Source of the DNA: Arctic95D-9 sp035967665
Lineage (GTDB): Bacteria; Verrucomicrobiota; Verrucomicrobiia; Verrucomicrobiales; DEV007
NCBI GenBank assembly: GCA_035967665.1
Contig: JAYWLB010000025.1
Coordinates: 1 to 64,000 of the forward strand
Reading direction: 5' to 3'
Length of the DNA: 64,000 bases
The notes beneath the pieces were generated by a model. That model ran no database searches, was not told the DNA's origin, and saw only the letters and a list, made by a program, of their open reading frames with translations. A program made the translations under genes and the position numbers. Below are positions 17,261 through 26,400 of the stretch, piece by piece; within the stretch, counting starts at the first letter, position 1, and each line of letters opens with the position of its first letter.

Positions 17261-18456
17261 TCTGTCGCCGGTTTCGGAACCGAGAAATGCATCAGAAGTG
17301 CCGCAATACAACCAATCGCGAGACAGCCCCACCAGACAGATTCGGTGTAGCTTTCATACAGGAGAAGGCCGAGCCCCGGAGCGACAGCCTGCCCGAGGTT
17401 CCACGTCAATCCGACCGCAGCGCTGTACCGCCCCCGCATCAGAGTCGGCGAAAGCGAAGCAACATACGCACCTGAGACGGGCATACTGATCATCTCGCCG
17501 AGCGTAAACGCCACCATCGCCACAGATATACCCACCCAGGTAAGCGCGAATCCGTTCAGCCAGATTCCAACTCCACAGAGGAGGAATCCCAGGGCGATGA
17601 CGCGATTTGGGCTGCGACGTTGCGCAACCTGACTGATCGGGATTTCGAAAAGTGCGATGGCAACTCCGTTCGCCGCCATGAGCCACCCGTATACCGTCTT
17701 CTCATAGCCCAGGTCGGTAATAAGTCGCGCCACGCTGCTGCCCCACTGAAAAAAGGTCATCACCGCGAAAAGGTTCGCAAAAAAGAAGGTCAGGAAGGCC
17801 CGGTTTCCGAGCATGTCTTTGATTGCCTCCGACCAGCGACTTTTCGCTTTCGAGGTTTTCACCCCGTGAGGCAGCCACAGCAATGCAATCACCGCGAAGC
17901 ACGCCGAAGTGATCGCATCCCCGACAAAGAGGATGCTGTAACTCTTTTCAGCGAGGAATCCGCCCGTCGCCATGCCGCAGGCAAACCCGAGGTTTACGGC
18001 CCAGCGCACCACTGCGAAGGCCGTGACCCGGCGCGATTCGGGAACCACATCGATGAGCAGTGAATTTGAAGCGGGGTGATACATCCCGTGCGTGATACCA
18101 ACGAGAAATCCGGAAAGAAGGTAAGCCGGAAAGCTGTCCGCCTGCCACATCATGAGCATTGAAACAGCGCCGCCGAAGAGCGAGACCGCCATGGTGTTTT
18201 TTCTCCCGATCAGGTCGCTGAGACGCCCGCCGAGGATCATCGCACCGATCCCCCCGCACGCGAGGGCGGCAAAAACCCAGGCGATCTCACTGGTTTTGTA
18301 TCCGGTGTCTTTTAGAAAGAGGGTCAGAAAGGGAATCACAAAGGTTCCGAAGCGGTGGATAAAAAGCCCCGCAAATAATACCCAGACGACGCGCGGAAGG
18401 GCACGCAACTGCTGGAGAAGCGTCTCTCTGGTTTGAGGTGTGAATTCGGGATTCAT
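17257..18456 (-). CDS. Major facilitator superfamily transporter
   Basis: This is a 399-residue, probably 12-helix, secondary transporter of the inner membrane. The loop 2-3 signature G77-R-L-S-D-L-I-G-R-K-N-T is well preserved. Hydrophobic helices run from residue 24 onwards, with a polar central loop (H-G-V-K-T-S-K-A-K-S-R) dividing the two halves at about residue 215. It resembles the drug-efflux-like MFS group; the substrate cannot be named. The ATG at 18456 is preceded, within about 12 bases, by a terminator-like hairpin whose GGGG would be the only Shine-Dalgarno-like stretch. Expression may therefore be controlled by folding of the leader. Confidence 0.9.
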   Translation of the reverse strand: MNPEFTPQTRETLLQQLRALPRVVWVLFAGLFIHRFGTFVIPFLTLFLKDTGYKTSEIAWVFAALACGGIGAMILGGRLSDLIGRKNTMAVSLFGGAVSMLMMWQADSFPAYLLSGFLVGITHGMYHPASNSLLIDVVPESRRVTAFAVVRWAVNLGFACGMATGGFLAEKSYSILFVGDAITSACFAVIALLWLPHGVKTSKAKSRWSEAIKDMLGNRAFLTFFFANLFAVMTFFQWGSSVARLITDLGYEKTVYGWLMAANGVAIALFEIPISQVAQRRSPNRVIALGFLLCGVGIWLNGFALTWVGISVAMVAFTLGEMISMPVSGAYVASLSPTLMRGRYSAAVGLTWNLGQAVAPGLGLLLYESYTESVWWGCLAIGCIAALLMHFSVPKPATE

Positions 18457-18462
18457 GGATAC

Positions 18463-18497
18463 AAAAAACCCCGCAGAGCCGGATGGCTTGCAGGGTT
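18463..18497 (-). terminator. Intrinsic-terminator-like hairpin just before the MFS start
   Basis: On the minus strand, AACCC (18497-18493) and the adjoining GC-rich bases pair with GGGTT (18471-18467) through an interrupted stem with a four-base loop, followed by a run of T. It lies immediately upstream of the MFS ATG, where a terminator makes sense only for an upstream short transcript or as an attenuator. Confidence 0.65.
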
Positions 18498-18547
18498 CGC
18501 GAAAAAAATGACTGTTTACTAAAACTCTATCGCTATCCCCTGTTCAC

Positions 18548-18610
18548 CATTCCAATACGAAACAGCCCAACCTGATACACCGGCATCAGGGCAACTGTAG
18601 GTTTGGAATG
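18548..18610 (-). promoter_or_regulatory. Candidate structured leader RNA upstream of MFS
   Basis: Three nested stems can form: 18548-18555 with 18603-18610 (8 bp, perfect), 18562-18565 with 18595-18598 (4 bp), and 18571-18576 with 18585-18590 (6 bp, 8-base loop). The element lies between the terminator of the upstream H1-like gene and the terminator-like hairpin ahead of the MFS ATG. That order (structured element, terminator, transporter) is the one seen in riboswitches. It matches no class I can name, and strand assignment rests on context. Confidence 0.45.
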
Positions 18611-18699
18611 ACAGAATACGGAGTTCATAACGAATCACTTACTCAAGATTGGACCAAAATGGAAACAAACAAGCGAAAGCTGAAATTTTAAGTCAGGTC

Positions 18700-18739
18700 A
18701 AAAAAAATGACGGTCACACCCGAATCGGCGCGCCGTCAT
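18700..18739 (-). terminator. Rho-independent terminator of the H1-like gene
   Basis: On the minus strand, a 7-bp stem (18739-18733 with 18713-18707, ATGACGG/CCGTCAT) is followed by a run of eight or more T. It lies about 40 bases after the stop codon at 18777. A second small stem, GGGGA/TCCCC (18750-18765), lies between them. Confidence 0.85.
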
Positions 18740-18776
18740 CTCATCGGTTGGGGATTTAACTCCCCGGTGAATCACC

Positions 18777-19103
18777 TCAGCCTTCTTCGGTCGTTTCTTC
18801 GTCAGCCTTTTTCTCAGCTGTCTTTTTAGTTGCTGCCTTCTTTTTAGCGGCTGCTTTTTTAGTAGCGGTCTTCTTCTTAGCCGCTGCTTTTTTCGCAGGT
18901 GCCTTTTTTGCAGGCGCTTCTTCAGCTGCTACTGCGGCATCAGCTTCTTCCTCAGGAGCGGGCTCTTCCTTTTTAGGGGCAGCCTTTTTCTTAGTACCGG
19001 ACTTTTTAGCCAAAGCGATATTAGCCTTCACAGCTTCCCTTTGGCGCTTAACATAACTTTTACGGCGTGCGCGTTTTTCGACTTTATTGTGCTGTTTACC
19101 CAT
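18777..19103 (-). CDS. Lys/Ala-rich histone H1-like basic protein
   Basis: The protein has 108 residues from the ATG at 19103. The frame extends upstream, but the basic segment M-G-K-Q-H-N-K-V-E-K-R-A-R-R-K begins exactly there. The N-terminal 38 residues are strongly basic. A short acidic patch (P-A-P-E-E-E-A-D) follows, then repeated K-K-A/K-K-T runs like bacterial histone H1-type or AlgP-type tails. Nucleoid binding is the most likely role. A ribosome-associated small basic protein is the alternative. A strong terminator follows the gene. The response-regulator gene ends 128 bases upstream on the same strand. Confidence 0.8.
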   Translation of the reverse strand: MGKQHNKVEKRARRKSYVKRQREAVKANIALAKKSGTKKKAAPKKEEPAPEEEADAAVAAEEAPAKKAPAKKAAAKKKTATKKAAAKKKAATKKTAEKKADEETTEEG

Positions 19104-19231
19104 AATACTGGCTCCGCTTGATGCGAGGGGCGAAAGTAAAGGGTAAAAACCTGCATCAGGCAAGCGGAAATACACGCCAAAGCCCGCCATTTTCAGCACA
19201 TTTGACGCGCAATCACCTCAGAGGAGAACTC

Positions 19232-19927
19232 TTATCGAAAACGATAGCCAAACTCCCTCACTGTCTCGATAAATTCCCCGGGATGATCTTCGAGAATTCG
19301 ACGCAAAGAAGTCACGAAACGATCAACACTGCGAAGGGTCACCTGAGCCCCGTAACCCCATACCTGATCCATAATCCGGTCACGTCGCAGAGCCTCGCCG
19401 CGGTGCTTCAGAAAGAACTCGAGTAGATCATACTCACGCGGTGATAACTTCACCGGTGCTCCGCTTTCATCTCTCAATTTACGGGCTCCGATATCCAATC
19501 TAAAACGACCAAAGACAAAATCATGCTCCGTGCCCGCTTCACCGGAGATTTCATTCGATCGGCGCAAAATCGCCTCAGCCCGCGCAAGAAGCACCCGAAT
19601 GCTGAATGGTTTCGTGAGGTAATCATCCCCTCCCAGACCAAGCCCGAGCAGAATATCGGATTCCTCTCCTTTCGCTGTGAGAAAAATTACGGGCGTTTTA
19701 ATTCCCTCCTGTCTGAGGTAGCGACACACTTCATAGCCGTTCGCGAGCGGCAGCATGATGTCGAGAATGATCAGATCGAAGCACCGCGCCATTGCCTCTT
19801 CAATGGCACGATTCCCATCCTCGACTCCGACGACAGAATACCCCCGCGCCGCAAAGTTGTCCGATACGACCCGGCGCAGGGTGGAGTCGTCTTCGACAAT
19901 CAAAACAGTATACGGAGAGTTCATCAT
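19232..19927 (-). CDS. OmpR/PhoB-family response regulator
   Basis: This 231-residue DNA-binding regulator has a receiver domain (residues 7-120) with acidic pair D13-D14, phospho-acceptor D56, T84 and K106. A winged-helix output domain follows (residues about 140-231; R-E-Y-D-L-L-E-F-F-L and R-D-R-I-M-D-Q-V-W-G motifs). The gene starts inside the end of the kinase gene (4-base overlap at 19924-19927), so the two are translationally coupled. Its targets cannot be read from this window; the neighbouring pseudopilin and H1-like genes lie on the same strand. Confidence 0.95.
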   Translation of the reverse strand: MMNSPYTVLIVEDDSTLRRVVSDNFAARGYSVVGVEDGNRAIEEAMARCFDLIILDIMLPLANGYEVCRYLRQEGIKTPVIFLTAKGEESDILLGLGLGGDDYLTKPFSIRVLLARAEAILRRSNEISGEAGTEHDFVFGRFRLDIGARKLRDESGAPVKLSPREYDLLEFFLKHRGEALRRDRIMDQVWGYGAQVTLRSVDRFVTSLRRILEDHPGEFIETVREFGYRFR

Positions 19928-21126
19928 GAAACGATGGGAATGCGAACCAGGAAAAGAGCACCTATTCCGTCCGGTCCGCTTGAAACACGAATATCCCCTT
20001 TGAGAAGCCGGACGAGGAGCCGACAGATCGGCAACCCGAGGCCGACACCCCCACGGCCTCCCGTGAGCCGGACATCGCCACGGTAGAATCGACGAAAGAC
20101 CGCACGCCGCTCCGACCGCGGAATTCCATCGCCCTGATCAGAGATTGAAATTTCGGCATAGCGATCCGACCTGACGATCTTCACGGTGAGAAGCGGAGGT
20201 TGCCCGCCATATTTAACTGCGTTCTCCAGCAGGTTACTCAAAACAATTTTCAGCGCGACAGGATCGGTTTGAACAATCGTGGAAGGCCCGCCTTCAAATG
20301 CCAACTCACCTGAAACGGAATCCAGCTGAGGTCGAATCAGTTTTACCTCCCCGGCAACAAGGGTGGACAAATCGACCGGTTCAAAGCGCACCGGCAGCTG
20401 CCCCTTTTCCAATCGACTGTGAAGCAGAAAGTGATCGGCGAGTTCCCCGATACGATCATTCTCCCTGTGAAGAAGCTCGTAGTATTCCGGCCGGGATTCT
20501 GCCGGAAGAGAGCCATCCTCAAGCGATTCCATAAGCACTTTCATCGCTGCCACCGGCGTTTTGATCTCGTGGGAAATGGTGGTGAGCAAATCCGATCGGA
20601 TCTCATCAATGCGCAAACGCCGGTGCACCGTCAGCCACGCAGCGCCCGCAACAACGAGAACACCACTGAGAACCCAGAAAGCATGCCACCAGATTTCCCG
20701 TCTTTGTTCATCAGAGTGAACCAGAACATTGCCGGAGACCTTCAGACTGACACTCCATCCTTGATAAGCGCCTTCCTGAATCGTGTGAACCACCGCATTT
20801 TCACTGTCTTCGCCGACGTGCTCTGACAGTAAAATCTGATCACTTCTGCCAATCGCCACCAAAGCCGCCTCACCGAACACTCGAGTGAGATGATTGAGGA
20901 GGGCGTCAGGATCGGCCTCATTCCGGGTCAGGGAAAAACGCTCTGCGGTGAGCCCCAGTTGTTCACGATAAATCAGAGAAAGCCCCTCTTCGAGCATACT
21001 GCGATCCCGGAGCGAATTCTGCACCATCATCTGAACCATAAGTATCCCGGGGATTAAAGGCAGAAGAGCCAGCAAGACGATGAGCATTCTCACCTGCCGC
21101 TGACTCAACCACATTCCTGACTTCAC
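19924..21126 (-). CDS. Membrane sensor histidine kinase
   Basis: This 400-residue sensor kinase partners the response regulator with which it overlaps. One transmembrane helix lies at residues about 14-35. A roughly 110-residue extracytoplasmic sensor region follows, with a second helix at about 146-167. The HisKA domain carries the phosphorylated H186 in S-H-E-I-K-T-P. The ATPase domain has N-box L-L-E-N-A-V-K-Y, G1 D-Q-G-D-G-I-P and G2 G-V-G-L-G-L-P. No clear HAMP domain separates the second helix from HisKA, so coupling is direct. The pseudopilin gene ends 43 bases upstream and could share the transcript. Confidence 0.95.
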   Translation of the reverse strand: MKSGMWLSQRQVRMLIVLLALLPLIPGILMVQMMVQNSLRDRSMLEEGLSLIYREQLGLTAERFSLTRNEADPDALLNHLTRVFGEAALVAIGRSDQILLSEHVGEDSENAVVHTIQEGAYQGWSVSLKVSGNVLVHSDEQRREIWWHAFWVLSGVLVVAGAAWLTVHRRLRIDEIRSDLLTTISHEIKTPVAAMKVLMESLEDGSLPAESRPEYYELLHRENDRIGELADHFLLHSRLEKGQLPVRFEPVDLSTLVAGEVKLIRPQLDSVSGELAFEGGPSTIVQTDPVALKIVLSNLLENAVKYGGQPPLLTVKIVRSDRYAEISISDQGDGIPRSERRAVFRRFYRGDVRLTGGRGGVGLGLPICRLLVRLLKGDIRVSSGPDGIGALFLVRIPIVS

Positions 21127-21169
21127 AACAAAAGCGTATCAAAGTTCGGGGGCGAAGGGAAACAAATCA

Positions 21170-21844
21170 TTACTCATCTGCCTCAAGTAATTCAATTCCC
21201 TCCCCCATGTAAGCGGTCTCGAGGGCATTCTCTTCGGGGTAACCTTCACGCGGAATGAAACGATCACCGTCGCGCTCACCTCGCAGGCGAATTGCCTCGG
21301 CACTCCCCCCGACATAGGCAACGATCGCTTTTCGCGCTTCCCAGCAACCTCCCTTTTGACCCACATCTTTCACGTAGTAGCCGGAACCGTTCGTGCCATC
21401 GACGACGAGGGGCCACCCGGTTCGGCTCGTATCGGTCAGCCCCGAGATATATGCATAATGGTTTTCGCCCGGTTGCAGAATATCGGAAGGCTCATCGAAG
21501 CGGTTATCAGCGCTCTTCCCGCGGGCGGAGCGGGTCTGAACGAAAATCTGCTCAGAGTCGATATAGTCGGGCAGAAGTGATCGGAAAGCATCATTCGATG
21601 AAGTAATATCTTCACCGTAGTCATTCTCGCCGGCGGGAAACATACCACCGTTATCAGCAGCACGGGCCCGCAAGCCCATCACGATACTGCGGGCGTCGGA
21701 GGTGGCTCGGGCCATCTGCCCACTCGTCATCGCCGTTTTTACGACGGGAAAAGTGACCGTGGCAAGGACAGCCATGATTGAAATGACCGTCATCAACTCA
21801 ATGAGAGAAAAGGCGGAGGTTTTTCGAACAGGATTATGATTCAT
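21170..21844 (-). CDS. Type II secretion/type IV pilus pseudopilin-like protein
   Basis: The protein has 224 residues from the ATG at 21844; an in-frame TTG at 21862 is less likely. The prepilin signature is clear: a short basic leader ending K-T-S-A, then F-S-L-I-E with Glu at +5, followed by a hydrophobic helix. Ala instead of Gly at -1 is tolerated by some prepilin peptidases. The C-terminal part, with C-W-E-A-R and a G-S-A-E-A-I-R-L segment, resembles the GspG/H-like pseudopilins that are abundant as orphans in PVC genomes. No secretion ATPase, platform or peptidase gene is nearby. It could be an accessory minor pseudopilin used by a system elsewhere. Confidence 0.85.
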   Translation of the reverse strand: MNHNPVRKTSAFSLIELMTVISIMAVLATVTFPVVKTAMTSGQMARATSDARSIVMGLRARAADNGGMFPAGENDYGEDITSSNDAFRSLLPDYIDSEQIFVQTRSARGKSADNRFDEPSDILQPGENHYAYISGLTDTSRTGWPLVVDGTNGSGYYVKDVGQKGGCWEARKAIVAYVGGSAEAIRLRGERDGDRFIPREGYPEENALETAYMGEGIELLEADE

Positions 21845-21952
21845 GATATATATGGGGTTCAATTTTGGTGAACGGATTTTCCGAACAGTTGTTTTACCCG
21901 CTGATCATGAGTTAAAAATGTTACCGGTTCGTTACCGCCAGGTTCCCGCCCC

Positions 21953-22525
21953 ATGAAATCATCACCCGACCAGACGAATCCCTGGAAAACACACGAGACC
22001 CGTCTCGCCTACGAGAATCCGTGGATCAAAGTCACCGAGAGTGACGTCACCACTCCCGGAGGCACCCCCGGAATCTACGGCATCGTCCATTTCAAGAACC
22101 GGGCCATTGGTGTGATCCCCGTAGACTCCGACGGAAACACCTGGCTCGTAGGCCAGTTCCGCTATGCGCTCAACACCTACGAATGGGAGATTCCCGAAGG
22201 AGGATGCCCTGAAGGAGAGTCCTACCTCGACGCCGCGAAACGGGAACTTCAAGAGGAGACCGGAATTGTCGCTTCCGACTACGAGCTCCTCGCGGATAAT
22301 ATCGCCTTATCCAATTCCGTTTGCAATGAACGCGCCACAATCTACGTAGCGCGCGGCCTCACCTTCAGGAGAGCCGCCCCCGAAGACACCGAAGAACTCG
22401 CGGTGCGAAAACTGCCTCTTACTGAGGCAATCGCAATGGCCCTCGACGGCACCATCACCGATTCCATGTCTGTGATAGGACTTCTTAAAATGGCTATCGA
22501 AGACCGGCAAGTGCCAGCCCGCTAA
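21953..22525 (+). CDS. Nudix hydrolase, ADP-ribose pyrophosphatase-like
   Basis: This 190-residue cytoplasmic enzyme would cleave a nucleoside diphosphate linked to another moiety, most likely ADP-ribose or an ADP-sugar. The Nudix box matches the consensus fully (G-x5-E-x7-R-E-L-Q-E-E-T-G-I, residues about 82-104). It is preceded by the N-T-Y-E-W-E-I-P-E-G strand typical of ADP-ribose pyrophosphatases. The gene is divergent from the pseudopilin gene. It is tail-to-tail with the first giant gene, with only 15 bases between stop codons. Confidence 0.93.
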   Translation: MKSSPDQTNPWKTHETRLAYENPWIKVTESDVTTPGGTPGIYGIVHFKNRAIGVIPVDSDGNTWLVGQFRYALNTYEWEIPEGGCPEGESYLDAAKRELQEETGIVASDYELLADNIALSNSVCNERATIYVARGLTFRRAAPEDTEELAVRKLPLTEAIAMALDGTITDSMSVIGLLKMAIEDRQVPAR

Positions 22526-22540
22526 TTGTCATTCTCCGAA

Positions 22541-23460
22541 TCAGCTTCTCCAGTCCAGGTTGGATCCATTGGGATGGCGGTCGGTATTGATCATTTGCTC
22601 CAATGCAACCGTATTCAAGCGACGACCGAATATGGAATCGACAGTGAGGGTCTCCGACTCTGAGTATGAGCTGTTGATCGCAGGAGCGAAGAAGGTTTCG
22701 AAATGGCCGGGAAGACCTGCATCCCACACCGGAGGACGCACCTCAACCCGGATGTAGTAATAGGAATTCCCCATTTCAAGATCGCCGAACTTGGCAATCC
22801 AACCACCGCTGAGATCGGCCACAACAGTCATGCTTCCACCCCTGAAGACCGACCCGTCAGGACCTATAATGGTCAGACTGACAACCGACCCCGGCTCCGC
22901 AGTTCCGGAATAAGTTGGCATCAGGAATAACAAAGGCGCACCACTATTCGGCTCATCAAAGCGCAACCTGCCCGACTCGGCAAACCTGAATCCTTCAAGA
23001 ATTCCGGATCCTCCAATCCCGACGAAATCGCCAATCTTTCCTCCGGCCGCGCCGACAACACGAACTCTGATCTCCTCTTCCACCAAGCCGCCGTTACCAT
23101 CATTCACGAGGTAAATGAACGTCTCAATGCCCACCTGTCCGGCAGCCAGTGACCGCGTCGTTTGGAGATTGCCATCCACGGTGTAGATGAATTCGCCATT
23201 CGAATTGATAGACAAGGTTCCGTAAAGACCATCGACCAGAGTCCCGGAGGCTCCTACCGCGCCACCTTGATTCACGGATCCATCGAACGGGGTGCCGTCG
23301 AACTTCACATTCGCCACTGAGAGCACATCATCCGGAGAGGTTCCGTTTTGATCGATATCTGAATCATTCCCGAGCGCATTTCCACCGGCTGTCTCGGAGC
23401 CGCCCTGCCCGCCTTCAAACACAGTAACAGTGTCAGGAACGGTATCCGGATCATCGTTGT
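22541..23460 (-). other. C-terminal block shared by both giants, copy 1
   Basis: This stretch encodes the last VCBS-like repeat (starting near N-D-D-P, V-F-E-G-G-Q-G-G-S-E-T) and a domain of about 170 residues beginning G-G-K-I-G-D-F-V-G and ending H-P-N-G-S-N-L-D-W-R-S. The counterpart in the second giant is at 49942-50870. I recognise no known sorting signal (no LPXTG, PEP-CTERM or Por-type end). Confidence 0.8.
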
Positions 23461-26400
23461 CACCGGTTATTTTAATCCTCAATGTCGCGGTATCGGATCC
23501 TCCGCTGCCATCACTGAGACGATATTCGAAGCTGTCGTAAACCACTTCACCTTCCGCGAGAGATTGAACTGCCGGAGAATTGTTGGAAAGAGTGTAGACG
23601 TAGCTGCCGTCGGCATTCAAAACGAGTTGCCCGTATTCACCTGAAACAGGAGAACCGGCACTGCCGCCCACCGGAGCGACCGTCAAATCGCCAATCGCAT
23701 TGTCGACATCTGTATCAACATTCACATTGGGATTCGGCACCACATTCGTATCAGGGTGATTATTCAACCCGTCATCATCAGTAATTACATTGCCGGTCGC
23801 AGTGAGGGTAACGTCTTCCTCCACCGCATTGGCGTTGTCTTCAGCGATAGGATTATCGTTCGTACCGTTCACTGTGATTGTGATTGTGGCGGTGTGAGTT
23901 CCACCCTGACCGTCATCAATCGTGTAAGTGAAGACTTCCGTCGGATTGTCCCCCGCATTGAGAGCATCCACCCGGGTATCATCAAGAGAGTAGGTAAAGG
24001 AACCATCCGAACTCATGACGAGATCGCCGTAAGTTCCGGTGATCGTCGAACCAACGCCGCCTGTCGCAGCAGTGGTTCCATAGACGATTCCTGTAACCTG
24101 AACGGAAGGAAACAGTGCGCCGGTATCGAGCCCATGATCCCCCACATTGTCATCATCGTCCACATCCGTGTCTTTCCCTCCCAATCCATTGGCACTGACA
24201 CCGGTGATAACGTTTCCACTGACTGTGGCTGTCTCGCCGGTTGTGGCGCCCCCCGTTTCAGTGACGGTGTCCGTGTCTTCGTTTGCGACAGGAGCATCAT
24301 TAGTCCCGCAAAGCGTCACGGTAAGCGTATTGGAGACAGAATCAGGTTCGGTTGCGATACTGACATAATCGAGAACGGCATCCTGATCAGCCCCACCCGT
24401 TCGAGTGGAAACCGCGAAGGTGTAACTGTCATCCCCGACAAATCCCGGAGTCGCTACATTCGTGAAAACCGCGGCACCATTCACACTCATGGAAATGCCA
24501 TCCGCAGGATTCCAGGACACGATCACGTTGGCAGTGAAGGACTCTCCGCTGTTGAACAATGCCTGATCAATCCGGCCAATTATGGTACCATTGAGGCGGA
24601 CCTGATAGCCCTGCTGATTGCCCGCGCTCGGGCCGTAAGTATCGATCACAAAGTTGAGCAATGGCGAACCTGAACCGCTCTCGCCGAACACGCCGCCTGC
24701 AGGAATATTCCCATAGCTGAACCCGATTCCATCAGCAGGCAAATCATTCCCCGCTTCTCCTGCGGCATCAGCAAAGGTAACCCCATAACTGGCTTCCCAG
24801 CCTAGAGAGCTGTTCGTCTGCGCCGGAATACGATAAACCGAATTGGTGTTGGTCTGATCATCAGCACTGAGCACAATTCCTCCGTCCCGGATCGTTCCAA
24901 GCGGGCCGGCCCCACTGGTGGAAACCCCTGCCGGAACCGTGCCGTCCGCGAGGTCATCGAAGTTAATCGTAAAACGCTCCTGCAACTGGCCGTCATCAAT
25001 TGTGTAGGTAAACACTTCATCGACCTCATCCCCGACATCGAGCGCGTCCACCGCAGCCGCCTGCGCCGCACTGACACCCTGAGTGTAGGTGTAGGTTCCG
25101 TCAGCATTGACGACGAGATCCCCGTAGGTTCCTGAAATCGTCGTTCCCGCTGCCACGGTATTCCCGCCGAAAGAGACGGTCGTGACATTGACGGAAGTGT
25201 TATCTACGAATCCTGTCGCAAGATTGTCGTTGTCATCCACGTCGGTGTCATTGTCGAGCACGTTGCCGGTTGGATTCACAGCGGGAATGGCGTTCCCCAC
25301 TCCGCCCGCTTCAACCGCTTTTGCGGTATCGGCAACAGCTACAGGAAGATCGTTCTTTCCAAATACAGTGACCGTCAAAGTCGCCGTATCAGTGGTCGCT
25401 GCAGTCGCCACCGTTGTTCCGGCAGCGGCAATGCTATTGAGCTGTCCCCATCCCCAACTGACTTCATCGTTGTCAAAGAAATGAAGCTGATATTCCGTCG
25501 CTGCAACTGGATTTCCAAGATCCGCAGCGGTCAGGTTGAAGGTCTCAACCCCTGAATCGTTCATCGTATCGTAGAAAACATAATCGTACTGCCCCGTGGC
25601 GACATTGAAAAGCGCCACGCCCTTTTGCCCGGTAGAATCGGAGTTACCGCCATTAAAAGCAATCACATCGCCCGGGGTTGCCGGAACAGCGGACCCGCTT
25701 TGATTGCCGGCGCCACCCACCAAATCGAAGGTCAGAACATTCGTACTGTCCAAAGTACTTCCGTCAAAAGTAAAAGTCGGTGAAGCAATCAGGAATGTCT
25801 CGTGATCATTATCCAGCTGGAAAGGACGATCACTGGGAGCTACCTGAGGAACGATCCCGTCGCCTCGATAGGCTTCATTTCCACTGAGCACCTGCCAACC
25901 CTCCGTTTCGCTGTTGAAAGTCCAGGAAGCCGCCGTCGCGGCATCATCTGAAACCGTGTAACTGAATACTTCATCCACCAGGTCCCCCTCATCGAGCAGG
26001 TCCAGCGCCGCAGCCTGCGCTGCACTCACGCCCTGGGTGTAGGTGTAAGTTCCATCGGCGTTGATCGTAAGATCCCCGTAGGTTCCATTGATGGTTTGCC
26101 CCGCATTCACCGTTGTTCCGCCCAAAGTGAATGTCGTGACCTGAACCGAAGTTCCAAGCACATCAGCAGCGTCGGCATCGACATCGTTGCTGAATACATT
26201 TCCGGAGGCATCCACTGCGGCATAATTGTTATTCGTCCCGCTGGCTTCGAACACTTCCACAGTGTCGTCGACCGCGTCAGGCGTGTCATTCGCCCCGTTA
26301 ATGAATACGCGCAGCGTCGAGGTCGTCGAAGCACCGGAATCATCAGTCAGCGTGTAGGTAAACGTCTCAATTTCCTGATCAAGCGCATCAAGTTGGTCAG

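Noticed and set aside
23756..24673. 305-codon plus-strand open frame opposite the giant gene, plus dozens of similar ones up to 318 codons (for example 33593-34549)
   Set aside because: They are antisense shadows of the 27-kb gene. Their products are low-complexity, lack recognisable domains and follow the codon pattern of the opposite strand.
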